NCBI GenBank assembly: GCA_901457705.2 | Contig: LR590083.2 | Coordinates: forward strand, 558,001-622,000 | From: Beijerinckiaceae bacterium RH AL1 | Lineage (GTDB): Bacteria > Pseudomonadota > Alphaproteobacteria > Rhizobiales > Beijerinckiaceae | Reading direction: 5' to 3' | DNA: 64,000 bases | Part shown: positions 1 to 6,841 of the stretch, piece by piece | Layout: the number at the start of each line of letters is the position of its first letter | Numbering within the stretch: the stretch's first letter is position 1 | Program-made: the position numbers and the translations under genes | Notes under the pieces: model-generated | Databases searched by the model: none | What the model saw: the letters and a program-made list of their open reading frames with translations, nothing else | What the model was told of the DNA's origin: nothing

Positions 1-226
1 GACGGTCGTGAGCTACGATTTCGTGAAGGAAGACGGGGCCTGGAAGGTCGACGACATCAAGGGTACGACCGAGAAGGAGGCGTGGTCGGTGCGCAAGATC
101 CTGCGCAACCCGGCCCGCGAGCCGAAGGCGCTGCCCGGCATGAAGGACGCGTCCAAGGCACCCGACGCCGACGTGAAGGTCACGCCGCCGAAGCGCCCCG
201 ACGAGAAGGCCTTGCAGACGCACTGA
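1..226 (+). CDS. C-terminal fragment of a small hypothetical protein (possibly DUF3828-like)
   Basis: The window opens inside this gene; 75 in-frame codons remain, from base 2 to a TGA at 224-226. The visible part reads SYDFVKEDGAWKVDDIKG near its start, a W-K-(V/I)-D-D-I pattern that I associate with DUF3828-type periplasmic proteins, then a charged Lys/Pro/Asp-rich tail. The GTG at base 8 could look like a start but the frame is open to the window edge, so this is more likely the end of a longer protein. Its stop overlaps the next start by one base (TGATG), suggesting translational coupling. The function is unknown. Confidence 0.55.
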   Translation, partial: TVVSYDFVKEDGAWKVDDIKGTTEKEAWSVRKILRNPAREPKALPGMKDASKAPDADVKVTPPKRPDEKALQTH

Positions 227-915
227 TGCGCATCGCGATCCTGGAGACCGGCACGCCGACGGGCACGATGGCCGCGGAGTTCGGCACCTACCCCGACATG
301 ACGCACCGGCTGCTCGGCGACGCGCATGAGTTCGAGACGATCCCGGTGTGGGACGGCGCGGCGCTGCCGGCGCCGCAGGCCTACGACGCCTACGCCATCA
401 CCGGCTCGTCCGCCGGCGCCTACGATCCGCTGCCGTGGATCGCCCCGCTCGAGGAATTTTTGCGGGCGGCGCAGGGGCGGGCCAAGGTCGTCGGCATCTG
501 CTTCGGGCACCAGATCCTGGCGCAGGCGCTCGGCGGGACGGTGGCCAAGGCACCGCAGGGCTGGGGGCTCGGCCTGCATCGCTACGCGATCGACGGCACC
601 GCCGACTGGCTGGACGGGCCGGCGACCGTCTCGGGCACGGCCTCGCACCAGGACCAGGTCGTCGTGCCGCCGCCGGGCAGCCGGACGCTGGCGTCGAGCG
701 CCTTCACCCCGCATGCCGTTCTCGCCTACGGCGCCGACGCGATCTCCTTCCAGTTCCACCCCGAGTTCGAGCCGGCGTTTTCGCGGGCGCTGTTCACGCG
801 GCGGCGCATCCCCGGCGTCGCGCAGGCGGAGGTGGATGCGGCCGTCGCCTCGCTCGACGCGCCGCACGACAATGTCCGCGTCGGCGGCTGGATCGACCGC
901 TTCCTGCGCGGCTGA
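226..915 (+). CDS. Class I glutamine amidotransferase (GMP-synthase-like)
   Basis: This 229-residue protein is a stand-alone class I glutamine amidotransferase domain, a family that releases ammonia from glutamine. The nucleophile elbow GICFGHQ carries the catalytic Cys, and FHPEFE near the C-terminal third supplies the His and Glu of the triad, so the catalytic set looks complete. It lacks the ATP-pyrophosphatase half of true GMP synthase; stand-alone relatives are often annotated as GMP synthase-like and act on small molecules such as glutamylated amines. The ATG at 226 was chosen because it overlaps the upstream stop and begins the typical MRIAILETG strand. It converges on ureF with an 8-base gap. 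The substrate cannot be told from the sequence. Confidence 0.88.
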   Translation: MRIAILETGTPTGTMAAEFGTYPDMTHRLLGDAHEFETIPVWDGAALPAPQAYDAYAITGSSAGAYDPLPWIAPLEEFLRAAQGRAKVVGICFGHQILAQALGGTVAKAPQGWGLGLHRYAIDGTADWLDGPATVSGTASHQDQVVVPPPGSRTLASSAFTPHAVLAYGADAISFQFHPEFEPAFSRALFTRRRIPGVAQAEVDAAVASLDAPHDNVRVGGWIDRFLRG

Positions 916-923
916 ACCGCGGG

Positions 924-1613
924 TCAGGAGCGGAAGAGGCGCGAGTACTGCGTCTCGTGGCGCATCGAGGCGATGTCGGCGCGCAGCGCGCAGGTGCCGA
1001 GATCGTCGAGGCCGGCGTGCTCCGTGGCCGCGGCGAGCGCCTCGAGCCGCGGGGCGACGCGCGCGATGATGGCCTGCGCCTCGCTCTGGCCGATGGGTCC
1101 CAGCCGCAGCGCCGCCGAGACGAGGTTCGTGATGGCGGCGAGCGCGAAGGCGGCGAGCGTCGGCCGCAGCGCGATCGCGTGAGCCGCGGCCGCGACGCCG
1201 ACCGCGACGGGATAGGCGATATCCTCTTCGCCGAGCGCCGTGGCGAGGGCGTCGAGGGGCGCGGACAGCCAGGCGGCGGCGACGGCGCGCAGGAAGGCCG
1301 AGCCCTGCGTCGCGGTCTCGAGCCGTCGCTCGTGCGATGGGGCAAGGGCAAGCGCCAGCTCGTTGACGGCCAGCGCCGCCTGCGGGTCGGCGGCCCGCCA
1401 CGCGGCAGCGAGGAGCACCGCGTCGGCCCGGATCGGCCCGTGCGCGACGAGATCGACGAGCCAGGCTTCGAGCGTCGCCGCATCGTGCACCGCCCCATCC
1501 TCGACCGCCCATTCCAGCCCTTGCGAATAGGCGAACGCGCCGACCGGGAAGGACGGCGACAGCCAGATCAGGAGCTGCAGGCTGGATGCCTGGTCAGTCG
1601 CGCTCGACGTCAT
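924..1613 (-). CDS. ureF: Urease accessory protein UreF
   Basis: This 229-residue protein matches UreF, which acts with UreG and UreD/H in GTP-dependent delivery of nickel to apo-urease in the cytoplasm. Diagnostic features are [19 protein letters not shown] near residues 13-31 followed by GLEWAVEDG, and the C-terminal [13 protein letters not shown] that inserts into the UreD/UreG complex. Length is normal for the family. The start at 1613 overlaps the ureE stop by four bases (ATGA), so ureE and ureF are translationally coupled. The usual next gene, ureG, does not follow; a convergent amidotransferase gene lies there instead. Urease subunits are not in this window. Confidence 0.93.
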   Translation of the reverse strand: MTSSATDQASSLQLLIWLSPSFPVGAFAYSQGLEWAVEDGAVHDAATLEAWLVDLVAHGPIRADAVLLAAAWRAADPQAALAVNELALALAPSHERRLETATQGSAFLRAVAAAWLSAPLDALATALGEEDIAYPVAVGVAAAAHAIALRPTLAAFALAAITNLVSAALRLGPIGQSEAQAIIARVAPRLEALAAATEHAGLDDLGTCALRADIASMRHETQYSRLFRS

Positions 1614-2122
1614 GGGGACCCGTGATGATGCCCATGGTGGTCGTGTGTGTGCCCATGGCCGTGGCCGCCCTCGCTATAGGCGCCGCCCTCCGGATCGAAG
1701 GGCGCCTCGATCTCGACGAGCTTGCCGCCGAGGCCGAGGATCATCGCCTCGATGACGTGATCGCGCCGCAGCCGCAGGCGCTTGCCGGCGAGCTGCACCG
1801 GCAGGTGCCGGTTGCCGAGGTGCCAGGCGATGCGCACCATCGCGGCAGGATCGGAGGCCGAGACCTCGACCAGCGGCTCAGGCGCGGCCACCACCTCGAC
1901 GAGAGCGCCGTCGTCGAGCACCAGCGCGTCGCCGCCGCGCAGGGCCGTCGCCTCGGCGAGATCGAGCAGGAACGACAGGCCGCGCACGCCCTGCATGGCG
2001 ACCCGACGGCGATGCCGGGCGTCGAAGTCCAGCACGACGACGTCGCGCGGCGCACCCTCCCAGGTGCCGCGGGGTCGCACGCCGCGGGCGGCCGGCAACG
2101 GAGAGGATGCGTTCGTCGTCAT
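1610..2122 (-). CDS. ureE: Urease accessory protein UreE (nickel chaperone)
   Basis: UreE is the cytoplasmic nickel metallochaperone for urease maturation. This 170-residue product has the N-terminal peptide-binding-like domain, the central WHLGNRHLP motif with its metal-binding His, and a His-rich C-terminal tail ([14 protein letters not shown]) expected to bind extra nickel. I chose the ATG at 2122 (MTTNASS); an in-frame start at 2182 would add 20 residues and overlap yraN, which runs the other way. It is immediately followed by ureF with an ATGA overlap. The pair stands apart from ureABC, ureG and ureD in this window, so it would have to serve a urease encoded elsewhere. Confidence 0.9.
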   Translation of the reverse strand: MTTNASSPLPAARGVRPRGTWEGAPRDVVVLDFDARHRRRVAMQGVRGLSFLLDLAEATALRGGDALVLDDGALVEVVAAPEPLVEVSASDPAAMVRIAWHLGNRHLPVQLAGKRLRLRRDHVIEAMILGLGGKLVEIEAPFDPEGGAYSEGGHGHGHTHDHHGHHHGSP

Positions 2123-2163
2123 AGGCACCTTGCCGCCGGTCTTCGTCGCTGGGACGATAGGCG

Positions 2164-2550
2164 ATGCCGCCGCGAAGCGCACCAGGGCTCGAAACGCGCC
2201 GGGCCGCCCTCGCGGCCGGCTGGGGGGCGGAGCGCGCGGCGGTGCTGCTGCTGCGCCTGAAAGGCTATCGCATCCTGGCGCGGCGCTTTTCCGTGCGCGG
2301 CGGCGAGATCGACATCATCGCGCAACGCGGCGGCACGGTCGCCTTCGTCGAGGTAAAGCTCCGCGCCTCGCTCGACGACGCGCTCCTCGCGATTTCGGCC
2401 GAGAAGCGGCGGCGCATCTCCCGCGCCGCCCGCGCCTTCGTCTCGCGCCAGCGCGCGACACACCTGACCTACAGAGCCGATGCGATCTTCGTCGCGCCCT
2501 GGCGCTGGCCGACGCACGTGCCGGCCGCCTTCGAGCTCGATCTCGGCTGA
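2164..2550 (+). CDS. yraN: UPF0102 family protein YraN (predicted endonuclease-fold)
   Basis: This 128-residue protein belongs to the UPF0102/YraN family, small proteins with a restriction-endonuclease-like fold. The hallmark is RGGEIDIIA followed about 12 residues later by FVEVK, matching the E-D-ExK metal-binding core of that fold. Length is typical. In many bacteria the gene sits beside rsmI; here it is divergent from ureE and convergent with a small proline-rich gene. The molecular role is not settled for the family, with proposals around DNA repair or recombination. Confidence 0.88.
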   Translation: MPPRSAPGLETRRAALAAGWGAERAAVLLLRLKGYRILARRFSVRGGEIDIIAQRGGTVAFVEVKLRASLDDALLAISAEKRRRISRAARAFVSRQRATHLTYRADAIFVAPWRWPTHVPAAFELDLG

Positions 2551-2552
2551 GC

Positions 2553-2762
2553 TCAGAACGTCGGCAGGCCGCCGGGCGCCGCGGGGGCAGGGGCACCGTC
2601 GGGCGTCAACGGCCCGACGTCGGGGCCCGCCGGCGGGGTGCCGCTGGGAGAGCTTGGCGAGTCGGGGCCCTTCGGCGGGAGCGGCGCACCGGGCGTGGGG
2701 TCCGGCGAGGCGGGGCCGGGCGCCGGCTGGGGCTTGTAGTCCGGGGGAAGGTCGGTCGGCAT
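2553..2762 (-). CDS. Small proline-rich hypothetical protein
   Basis: This 69-residue open frame encodes a protein of low complexity, dominated by Pro, Gly, Asp and Ala, beginning MPTDLPPDYKPQP. No domain or membrane segment is visible and it is probably disordered. The start at 2762 is supported by a good Shine-Dalgarno sequence, AAGGAG, eight bases upstream on the minus strand, which is the main reason to call it real. It ends two bases from the convergent yraN stop. The function is unknown; compositional bias in GC-rich DNA can mimic coding, so confidence is moderate. Confidence 0.55.
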   Translation of the reverse strand: MPTDLPPDYKPQPAPGPASPDPTPGAPLPPKGPDSPSSPSGTPPAGPDVGPLTPDGAPAPAAPGGLPTF

Positions 2763-2906
2763 GAACGCTCCTTTCTTGAGCACAAGTCCCGCCGGCAGGG
2801 GTGGGTTGCAGGATTGGCTCGCCGGCTGAGTTTGCGCCTTGGCAATCTTGACGCGGCCTGGGCGCCGCAGCATCGTCCCGCCGCTCGGGGAGAGCTGGGG
2901 CCCGTC

Positions 2907-3353
2907 ATGACGAGATCATCTTCCATCTTCGGCGCGGCGCTGGCGCTGCTGCTCGCGTCGGGCGTCGGCGCGCAGGCGCGCCCGCAGATGCCGGCGGAGG
3001 AGCGCGACGCGCCGTACTCGGGCATCGTGCCGCCCTGCACCGACCCGGGCTCGCTCTCCGAGATCCAGTCGAACTTCCGTGAGCGCGAGGCCACCTACTG
3101 GCATTCGGGCCTCGCCATCGCGCAGTTCGAGGACGTGCGCGAGATCGGCTTCCGCTCCAACGGCCTCGACTACATCCCGCGCCGCTACTGCCAGGCGCAC
3201 ATCCTGATGAGCGACCAGAAGGTCCGCGTCGTCGACTATTCGATCGTCGAGAACGGCGGCAGCATCGGCTACACCGACGGCGTCGAATGGTGCGTGGTCG
3301 GGCTCGATCGGCTGAACGGCTTCTCGCCAGCCTGCAAGATGGCGCGCCCCTGA
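2907..3353 (+). CDS. Secreted hypothetical protein
   Basis: The 148-residue product has a clear Sec signal peptide (positively charged MTRSSS, then a hydrophobic Ala/Leu core and an AQA site near residue 24), so the mature protein should be periplasmic. The mature part contains three to four Cys and a conserved-looking core (CTDPGSLSEIQSNFREREATYW and IPRRYCQAHI parts) reminiscent of uncharacterised Rhizobiales exported proteins. I do not recognise a function. The stop overlaps the start of the RNase T2 gene by one base (TGATG), so the two exported proteins are probably co-translated. Confidence 0.75.
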   Translation: MTRSSSIFGAALALLLASGVGAQARPQMPAEERDAPYSGIVPPCTDPGSLSEIQSNFREREATYWHSGLAIAQFEDVREIGFRSNGLDYIPRRYCQAHILMSDQKVRVVDYSIVENGGSIGYTDGVEWCVVGLDRLNGFSPACKMARP

Positions 3354-4126
3354 TGCGGACCGGCTGGGCGCCCGCACTCGCGGCCGCCGTCCTGAGTCTC
3401 CTGGCCGTGCCGCGGCCTGCGTCCGCGCTCTGCATCCTCGACAATTGCGCCGACCAGCGGCCGCCGGTCGGGGGCGACACGGGCTTCCGGCGCAGCGACT
3501 TCTCGCGGCGCGACTCGTTTCGCCGCAACGGCTCGGGGCCGCGCGGCGCCAGCCGTCCGGGCCAGTTCGATTTCTACGTCCTCTCGCTGTCCTGGTCGCC
3601 GGGCTTCTGCGCCACCGGCGGCGACGAGAAGGGCCGCGACCAGTGCCGCACCGGGGCGGACATCGGCTTCACCGTGCACGGCCTGTGGCCGCAGTACGAT
3701 CACGGCTACCCGTCGGACTGCGACGGCCCGCGCACGCCGCCGCGCGCCGCGCTCGCCGAGACCGACGGCGTCTACCCCGACGAGGGGCTCGCCCGCTACG
3801 AATGGCGCAAGCACGGCACCTGCTCGGGCCTGAGCCCGACGGATTATTTCGCCGCCGCCAAGCAGGCGCGCGACATGATCGTGATCCCGCCGGCGTTCAA
3901 GGATCCGCATCAGGACCAGTCGCTGGCCCCGGCCGACGTCGTCCGCGCGTTCACCGACGCCAACCCGCGGCTGCGCCCCGGCATGCTCGCCGCGGTCTGC
4001 CAGCGCGGCACGCTCGACGAGGTCCGCTTCTGCCTGACCAAGGACCTGAAGGGCTTCTACTATTGCCCCGAGGTCGTCCGCGAGGGCTGCCGCAGCGGCT
4101 CCATGGACGTCCCGCCGGTCCGCTGA
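3353..4126 (+). CDS. Ribonuclease T2 family protein (exported)
   Basis: RNase T2 enzymes are secreted or periplasmic endoribonucleases that cleave through 2',3'-cyclic phosphates. Both catalytic sites are present in this 257-residue protein: CAS-1 FTVHGLWPQYD and CAS-2 EWRKHGTCSG, each with its essential His, plus paired Cys residues expected for disulfides. A signal peptide (MRTGWAPALAAAVLSLL, cleavage near PASA) marks it for export. The start at 3353 overlaps the upstream stop by one base. An Arg-rich linker of about 40 residues separates the signal peptide from the catalytic domain, longer than in minimal family members. A role in scavenging external RNA is likely. Confidence 0.93.
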   Translation: MRTGWAPALAAAVLSLLAVPRPASALCILDNCADQRPPVGGDTGFRRSDFSRRDSFRRNGSGPRGASRPGQFDFYVLSLSWSPGFCATGGDEKGRDQCRTGADIGFTVHGLWPQYDHGYPSDCDGPRTPPRAALAETDGVYPDEGLARYEWRKHGTCSGLSPTDYFAAAKQARDMIVIPPAFKDPHQDQSLAPADVVRAFTDANPRLRPGMLAAVCQRGTLDEVRFCLTKDLKGFYYCPEVVREGCRSGSMDVPPVR

Positions 4127-4198
4127 GCCGAGGCCGCTCCGTCGTCTCCGAGCAGAGCCAGGAGCCCGGCGCGATCCTTCTCGTCGGCAAAGCCTAGG

Positions 4199-4420
4199 AT
4201 CACCGCCGCCGCAGCCGCGCGGCAGGCGAAGAGCGGCCGGCAGCCGGGCGATCCCGATAAGGCGGCCCAGGCTCTGCTCCGCCTGGTCGAGGCCGACAAT
4301 CCGCCGACGCGGCTGTTCCTCGGGGCGGACGCGCTCGATCTCGTGGCGCAGAAGCTCGAGCAGATGCAGGGCGAGATCGCGGTGTGGCGCGAGCTGTCCC
4401 TCTCAACGAGCTTCGCTTGA
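4199..4420 (+). pseudogene. C-terminal remnant of a short-chain dehydrogenase/reductase
   Basis: Reading this 74-codon stretch in one frame gives the typical tail of NAD(P)-dependent SDR oxidoreductases: PGDPDKAAQALLRLVEA, then NPPTRLFLGADALDLV, then a Gln/Glu-rich helix ending STSF and a TGA. There is no start codon or upstream Rossmann domain; immediately upstream is the intact RNase T2 gene. I therefore read it as a 5'-truncated relic. It converges on the TetR gene at 4427-5068, and SDR genes regulated by an adjacent TetR are common, so the regulator may have lost its target. The family match is by recalled sequence pattern, not by search. Confidence 0.6.
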
Positions 4421-4426
4421 GCGCCG

Positions 4427-5068
4427 CTAGCCCCTGAAGACCAGATCGACCCAGGCGGCGAAGACGGCACCGGTGTCGACCGGCTCGCGGATGCCGAAGA
4501 GGCCGTTCCACGCCGTCGCGGCGAGGCCCGGCGCCAGCATCAGCAGCGGGAAGCGCACGAGCGCGTCGGACGAGATCTCGCCGCGCTCGACGGCGATCTG
4601 CCCGAGGCGGCGGATCATCAGGTGCACGGGGTCGAGCGCCAGCCGCCGGTAGGTCGCGGCGAGCGCGGGAAAGTGGGCGCCCTCGGCGATGACGAGGCGG
4701 GCGACATCGGCGCGGCGCGAGTTCTCGAAGTCGCGCATCAGCGGCACCACGACGCGCCGCAGGAAATCGTGCACGCTCTCGCCCGGCGCCGGTTCGGTCT
4801 CGCGCACGCTGGCGATCGGCGCGGCGATCACCTCGGTGAGCACGCCCTCGAACAGCGCCTCCTTGTCGGTGAAGTAGAGGTAGAGCGTGCCCTTGGCGAC
4901 GCCGGCGCGCTGCGCAACATCGATCATCCGGGTGGCCGAGAAGCCGCGCTCGAGGAAGGTGTCGAGCGCCGCGACCGCGATCGCGCGGCGGGTGCGCGCC
5001 GTCTTGTCCGGGCTCGGCCCGCGCGGGCGGGCGGTCTGCTCCGGGCTGTCGGTCTGCGGGCTGGTCAT
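4427..5068 (-). CDS. TetR/AcrR family transcriptional regulator
   Basis: This 213-residue protein has the TetR layout: a polar N-terminal extension, an HTH at about residues 25-70 (TRRAIAVAALDTFLERGFSA, then DVAQRAGVAKGTLYLYF), and a helical ligand-binding domain with a C-terminal part (PLLMLAPGLAATAWNGLF) resembling TetR_C domains. Such proteins are usually repressors released by a small hydrophobic ligand. A GAGG ribosome site precedes the ATG at 5068. Its likely ancestral target was the SDR whose remnant lies at 4199-4420; the present target is unknown. Confidence 0.9.
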   Translation of the reverse strand: MTSPQTDSPEQTARPRGPSPDKTARTRRAIAVAALDTFLERGFSATRMIDVAQRAGVAKGTLYLYFTDKEALFEGVLTEVIAAPIASVRETEPAPGESVHDFLRRVVVPLMRDFENSRRADVARLVIAEGAHFPALAATYRRLALDPVHLMIRRLGQIAVERGEISSDALVRFPLLMLAPGLAATAWNGLFGIREPVDTGAVFAAWVDLVFRG

Positions 5069-5474
5069 TTTGCCTCCGCGAATCGGCTCAGGTCACGCTA
5101 GCAGAGGGCGGCCGGCGAGTCATATTTGCTCGTTTCGCGTGTGGATCGACGGGCTTGAGAATCGTCGGTGGTCAAACCGCAGCGCGCGCGCCGTATTCAT
5201 CCTGTCATGCTTCTTTTGTGGACACGCCGGCATCCGGCGTGGACGGATTCGCGCGAATCCTCGAGCTTGCCGGGACCAAGGCGACGGCTCGTGGGGTTGT
5301 CCCCAGGCCCCGGTTGCGGGTCGAAGGCAGCTTGTGATTCAGTCGCTGGGCGCCGGCGATTCGTCCCTGCCGGAGCTTCGACGAACGGCCTGTCGAGAAG
5401 CGTTTTCGAGCGTCACGTTCACGTGCGGCGGCTCGGGGCCGGAAGGCCTCGGCGCGCCCAACTGAGGCCAACGA
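5069..5474. other. Divergent intergenic region with palindromes
   Basis: This 406-base stretch separates the divergent TetR and ybjN-like genes and holds no convincing coding sequence. It should contain both promoters, but I cannot place -35/-10 elements reliably. Two palindromes stand out: a stem CACGCCGG-CAT-CCGGCGTG at 5223-5241 and a perfect GATTCGCGCGAATC at 5246-5259, which contains two GANTC sites of the type methylated by CcrM in Alphaproteobacteria. Either could be an operator for the adjacent TetR protein. Confidence 0.4.
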
Positions 5475-5981
5475 ATGTCCCTGTCGCAGATCGAAGCCGA
5501 CACCGCCCGCGTCGAGAACCCGGTCGACATGATCGAGCGTCTCGCCGCCCTCAACGAGTGGTCCTTCGACCGCGACGAGGAGGACGAGATCTCGATCTCG
5601 GTCACCGGCGGCTGGGCCGACTACACGATCGCCTTCACCTGGCTGCAGGACATGGAGGCGCTCCATGTCGCCTGTGCCTTCGACCTCAAGGTGCCGGCGC
5701 CGCGCAAGAACGACGCCAACGACCTCGTCGCGCTCATCAACGAGCAGATGTGGATCGGCCACTTCGACATCTGGCCGTCGGATGGCGTCATCATGTTCCG
5801 CCACGCGCTGCTGCTGGCCGGCGGGGCCGAGCTCAACGCGCGCCAGTGCGAGAGCGTGCTGACCTCGGCCGTGATGGCCTGCGAGCGCTACTACCAGGCC
5901 TTCCAGTTCGTGGTCTGGGCCGGCAAGAATGGCCGCGAGGCGCTCGACACAGCGATGATCGAGACGCGCGGCGAGGCATGA
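5475..5981 (+). CDS. YbjN domain-containing protein
   Basis: This 168-residue acidic protein fits the YbjN family, which resembles type III secretion chaperones in fold and is linked in enterobacteria to motility and stress phenotypes without a known biochemistry. The stretch FDRDEEDEISISVTGGW and a later LLLAGGAELNARQ are typical of the alphaproteobacterial branch, where the gene commonly precedes proC. A GAGG ribosome site lies eight bases before the ATG. Its stop overlaps the proC start by four bases (ATGA), so the two are translationally coupled. The molecular role is unknown. Confidence 0.82.
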   Translation: MSLSQIEADTARVENPVDMIERLAALNEWSFDRDEEDEISISVTGGWADYTIAFTWLQDMEALHVACAFDLKVPAPRKNDANDLVALINEQMWIGHFDIWPSDGVIMFRHALLLAGGAELNARQCESVLTSAVMACERYYQAFQFVVWAGKNGREALDTAMIETRGEA

Positions 5982-6790
5982 GCCCGCGCTGGCCCGCCTC
6001 GCTGGTCCTCGTCGGGGCCGGCAAGATGGGGGGCGCCATGCTGCGCGGCTGGCTCGACGGCGGCCTGGCGGCGCAAGCCGTGGCCGTGGTCGATCCGCAC
6101 CTGTCGGACGACATGCGCGGCTTCTGCGAGACCCGCGGCATCGCGCTCGACGCACCGCCGTCGCCGCCCGAGGTCCTCGTCCTCGCCATGAAGCCGCAGA
6201 CCTTCGCGCAGGCGCCCGGCGCCTTCGCGAGCCTGGCCGGGCCGGGCACGCTCGTCGTCTCGATCCTCGCCGGCAAGACGCTGGCGAACCTGCGCGCCGG
6301 CCTGCCGCACGCCGGCGCCATCGTCCGCGCCATGCCGAACCTGCCGGCCTCGGTCGGGCGCGGCGCCACGGGTGTTGCCGGCGAGCCGGGTCTTTCGCCA
6401 GAGCGGCACGCACTGGCGCAGGTGCTCCTCGAAGCCAACGGCCTCGTCGAATGGTGCGACGAAGCGCTGATCGACGCGGTCACCGGCGTCTCGGGCTCGG
6501 GGCCGGCCTACGTCTTCCTGCTCGCCGAATGTCTCGCCGAGGCCGGCGTCGCCGCCGGCCTGCCGCCGGATGTCGCGGCGCGGCTCGCCCGCGCCACCGT
6601 CGAGGGCGCCGGCGAGCTGATGGCGCGCCAGCCCGACATGACGCCTACGCAGCTGCGCGAGGCGGTCACCTCGCCCGGCGGCACGACGGCCGCCGCGCTC
6701 GAGGTGTTGCGAGGACCTGGCGGGATGAAGCCGCTGCTCGAGAAGGCCGTCGCGGCGGCGAAGACGCGCGCCGGCGAGCTTGCGGGCTAA
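5978..6790 (+). CDS. proC: Pyrroline-5-carboxylate reductase
   Basis: ProC reduces pyrroline-5-carboxylate to L-proline with NAD(P)H, the last step of proline synthesis, in the cytoplasm. The 270-residue product starts with the Rossmann motif LVLVGAGKMGGAM and contains the family signature region VTGVSGSGPAYVFLLAE and the P5CR dimerisation tail LREAVTSPGGTTAAALEVL. Length is normal. The ATG at 5978 overlaps the upstream stop (ATGA). It converges on the ETF-QO gene with a hairpin between them. Confidence 0.95.
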   Translation: MSPRWPASLVLVGAGKMGGAMLRGWLDGGLAAQAVAVVDPHLSDDMRGFCETRGIALDAPPSPPEVLVLAMKPQTFAQAPGAFASLAGPGTLVVSILAGKTLANLRAGLPHAGAIVRAMPNLPASVGRGATGVAGEPGLSPERHALAQVLLEANGLVEWCDEALIDAVTGVSGSGPAYVFLLAECLAEAGVAAGLPPDVAARLARATVEGAGELMARQPDMTPTQLREAVTSPGGTTAAALEVLRGPGGMKPLLEKAVAAAKTRAGELAG

Positions 6791-6807
6791 GGTTGCTCGC
6801 CAATCCT

Positions 6808-6825
6808 TCTCCCGCAGGCGGGAGA
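6808..6825. terminator. Hairpin between convergent proC and ETF-QO genes
   Basis: TCTCCCGC-AG-GCGGGAGA forms a GC-rich stem in the 51-base gap between convergent stops. It lacks a clear T-run, so a bidirectional terminator role is inferred. The core resembles half of the CTTCTCCCGC/GCGGGAGAAG palindrome family seen at 30.1 and 36.5 kb. Confidence 0.45.
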
Positions 6826-6841
6826 CGGACCGGCTGCGGTG

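Noticed and set aside
13-1512. A 499-codon open frame on the minus strand across the amidotransferase and ureF genes
   Set aside because: It is Arg/Ala/Gly-rich nonsense typical of GC-rich DNA read antisense or out of frame, and the overlapping frames encode recognisable proteins.
4060-4470. A minus-strand open frame covering the RNase T2 end and the SDR remnant
   Set aside because: No ribosome site or family pattern, whereas the plus-strand frame at 4199-4420 shows a clear SDR tail.
5155-5337. A 60-codon plus-strand open frame upstream of the ybjN-like gene
   Set aside because: No ribosome site, no recognisable motif and palindromes inside it; better read as promoter DNA.
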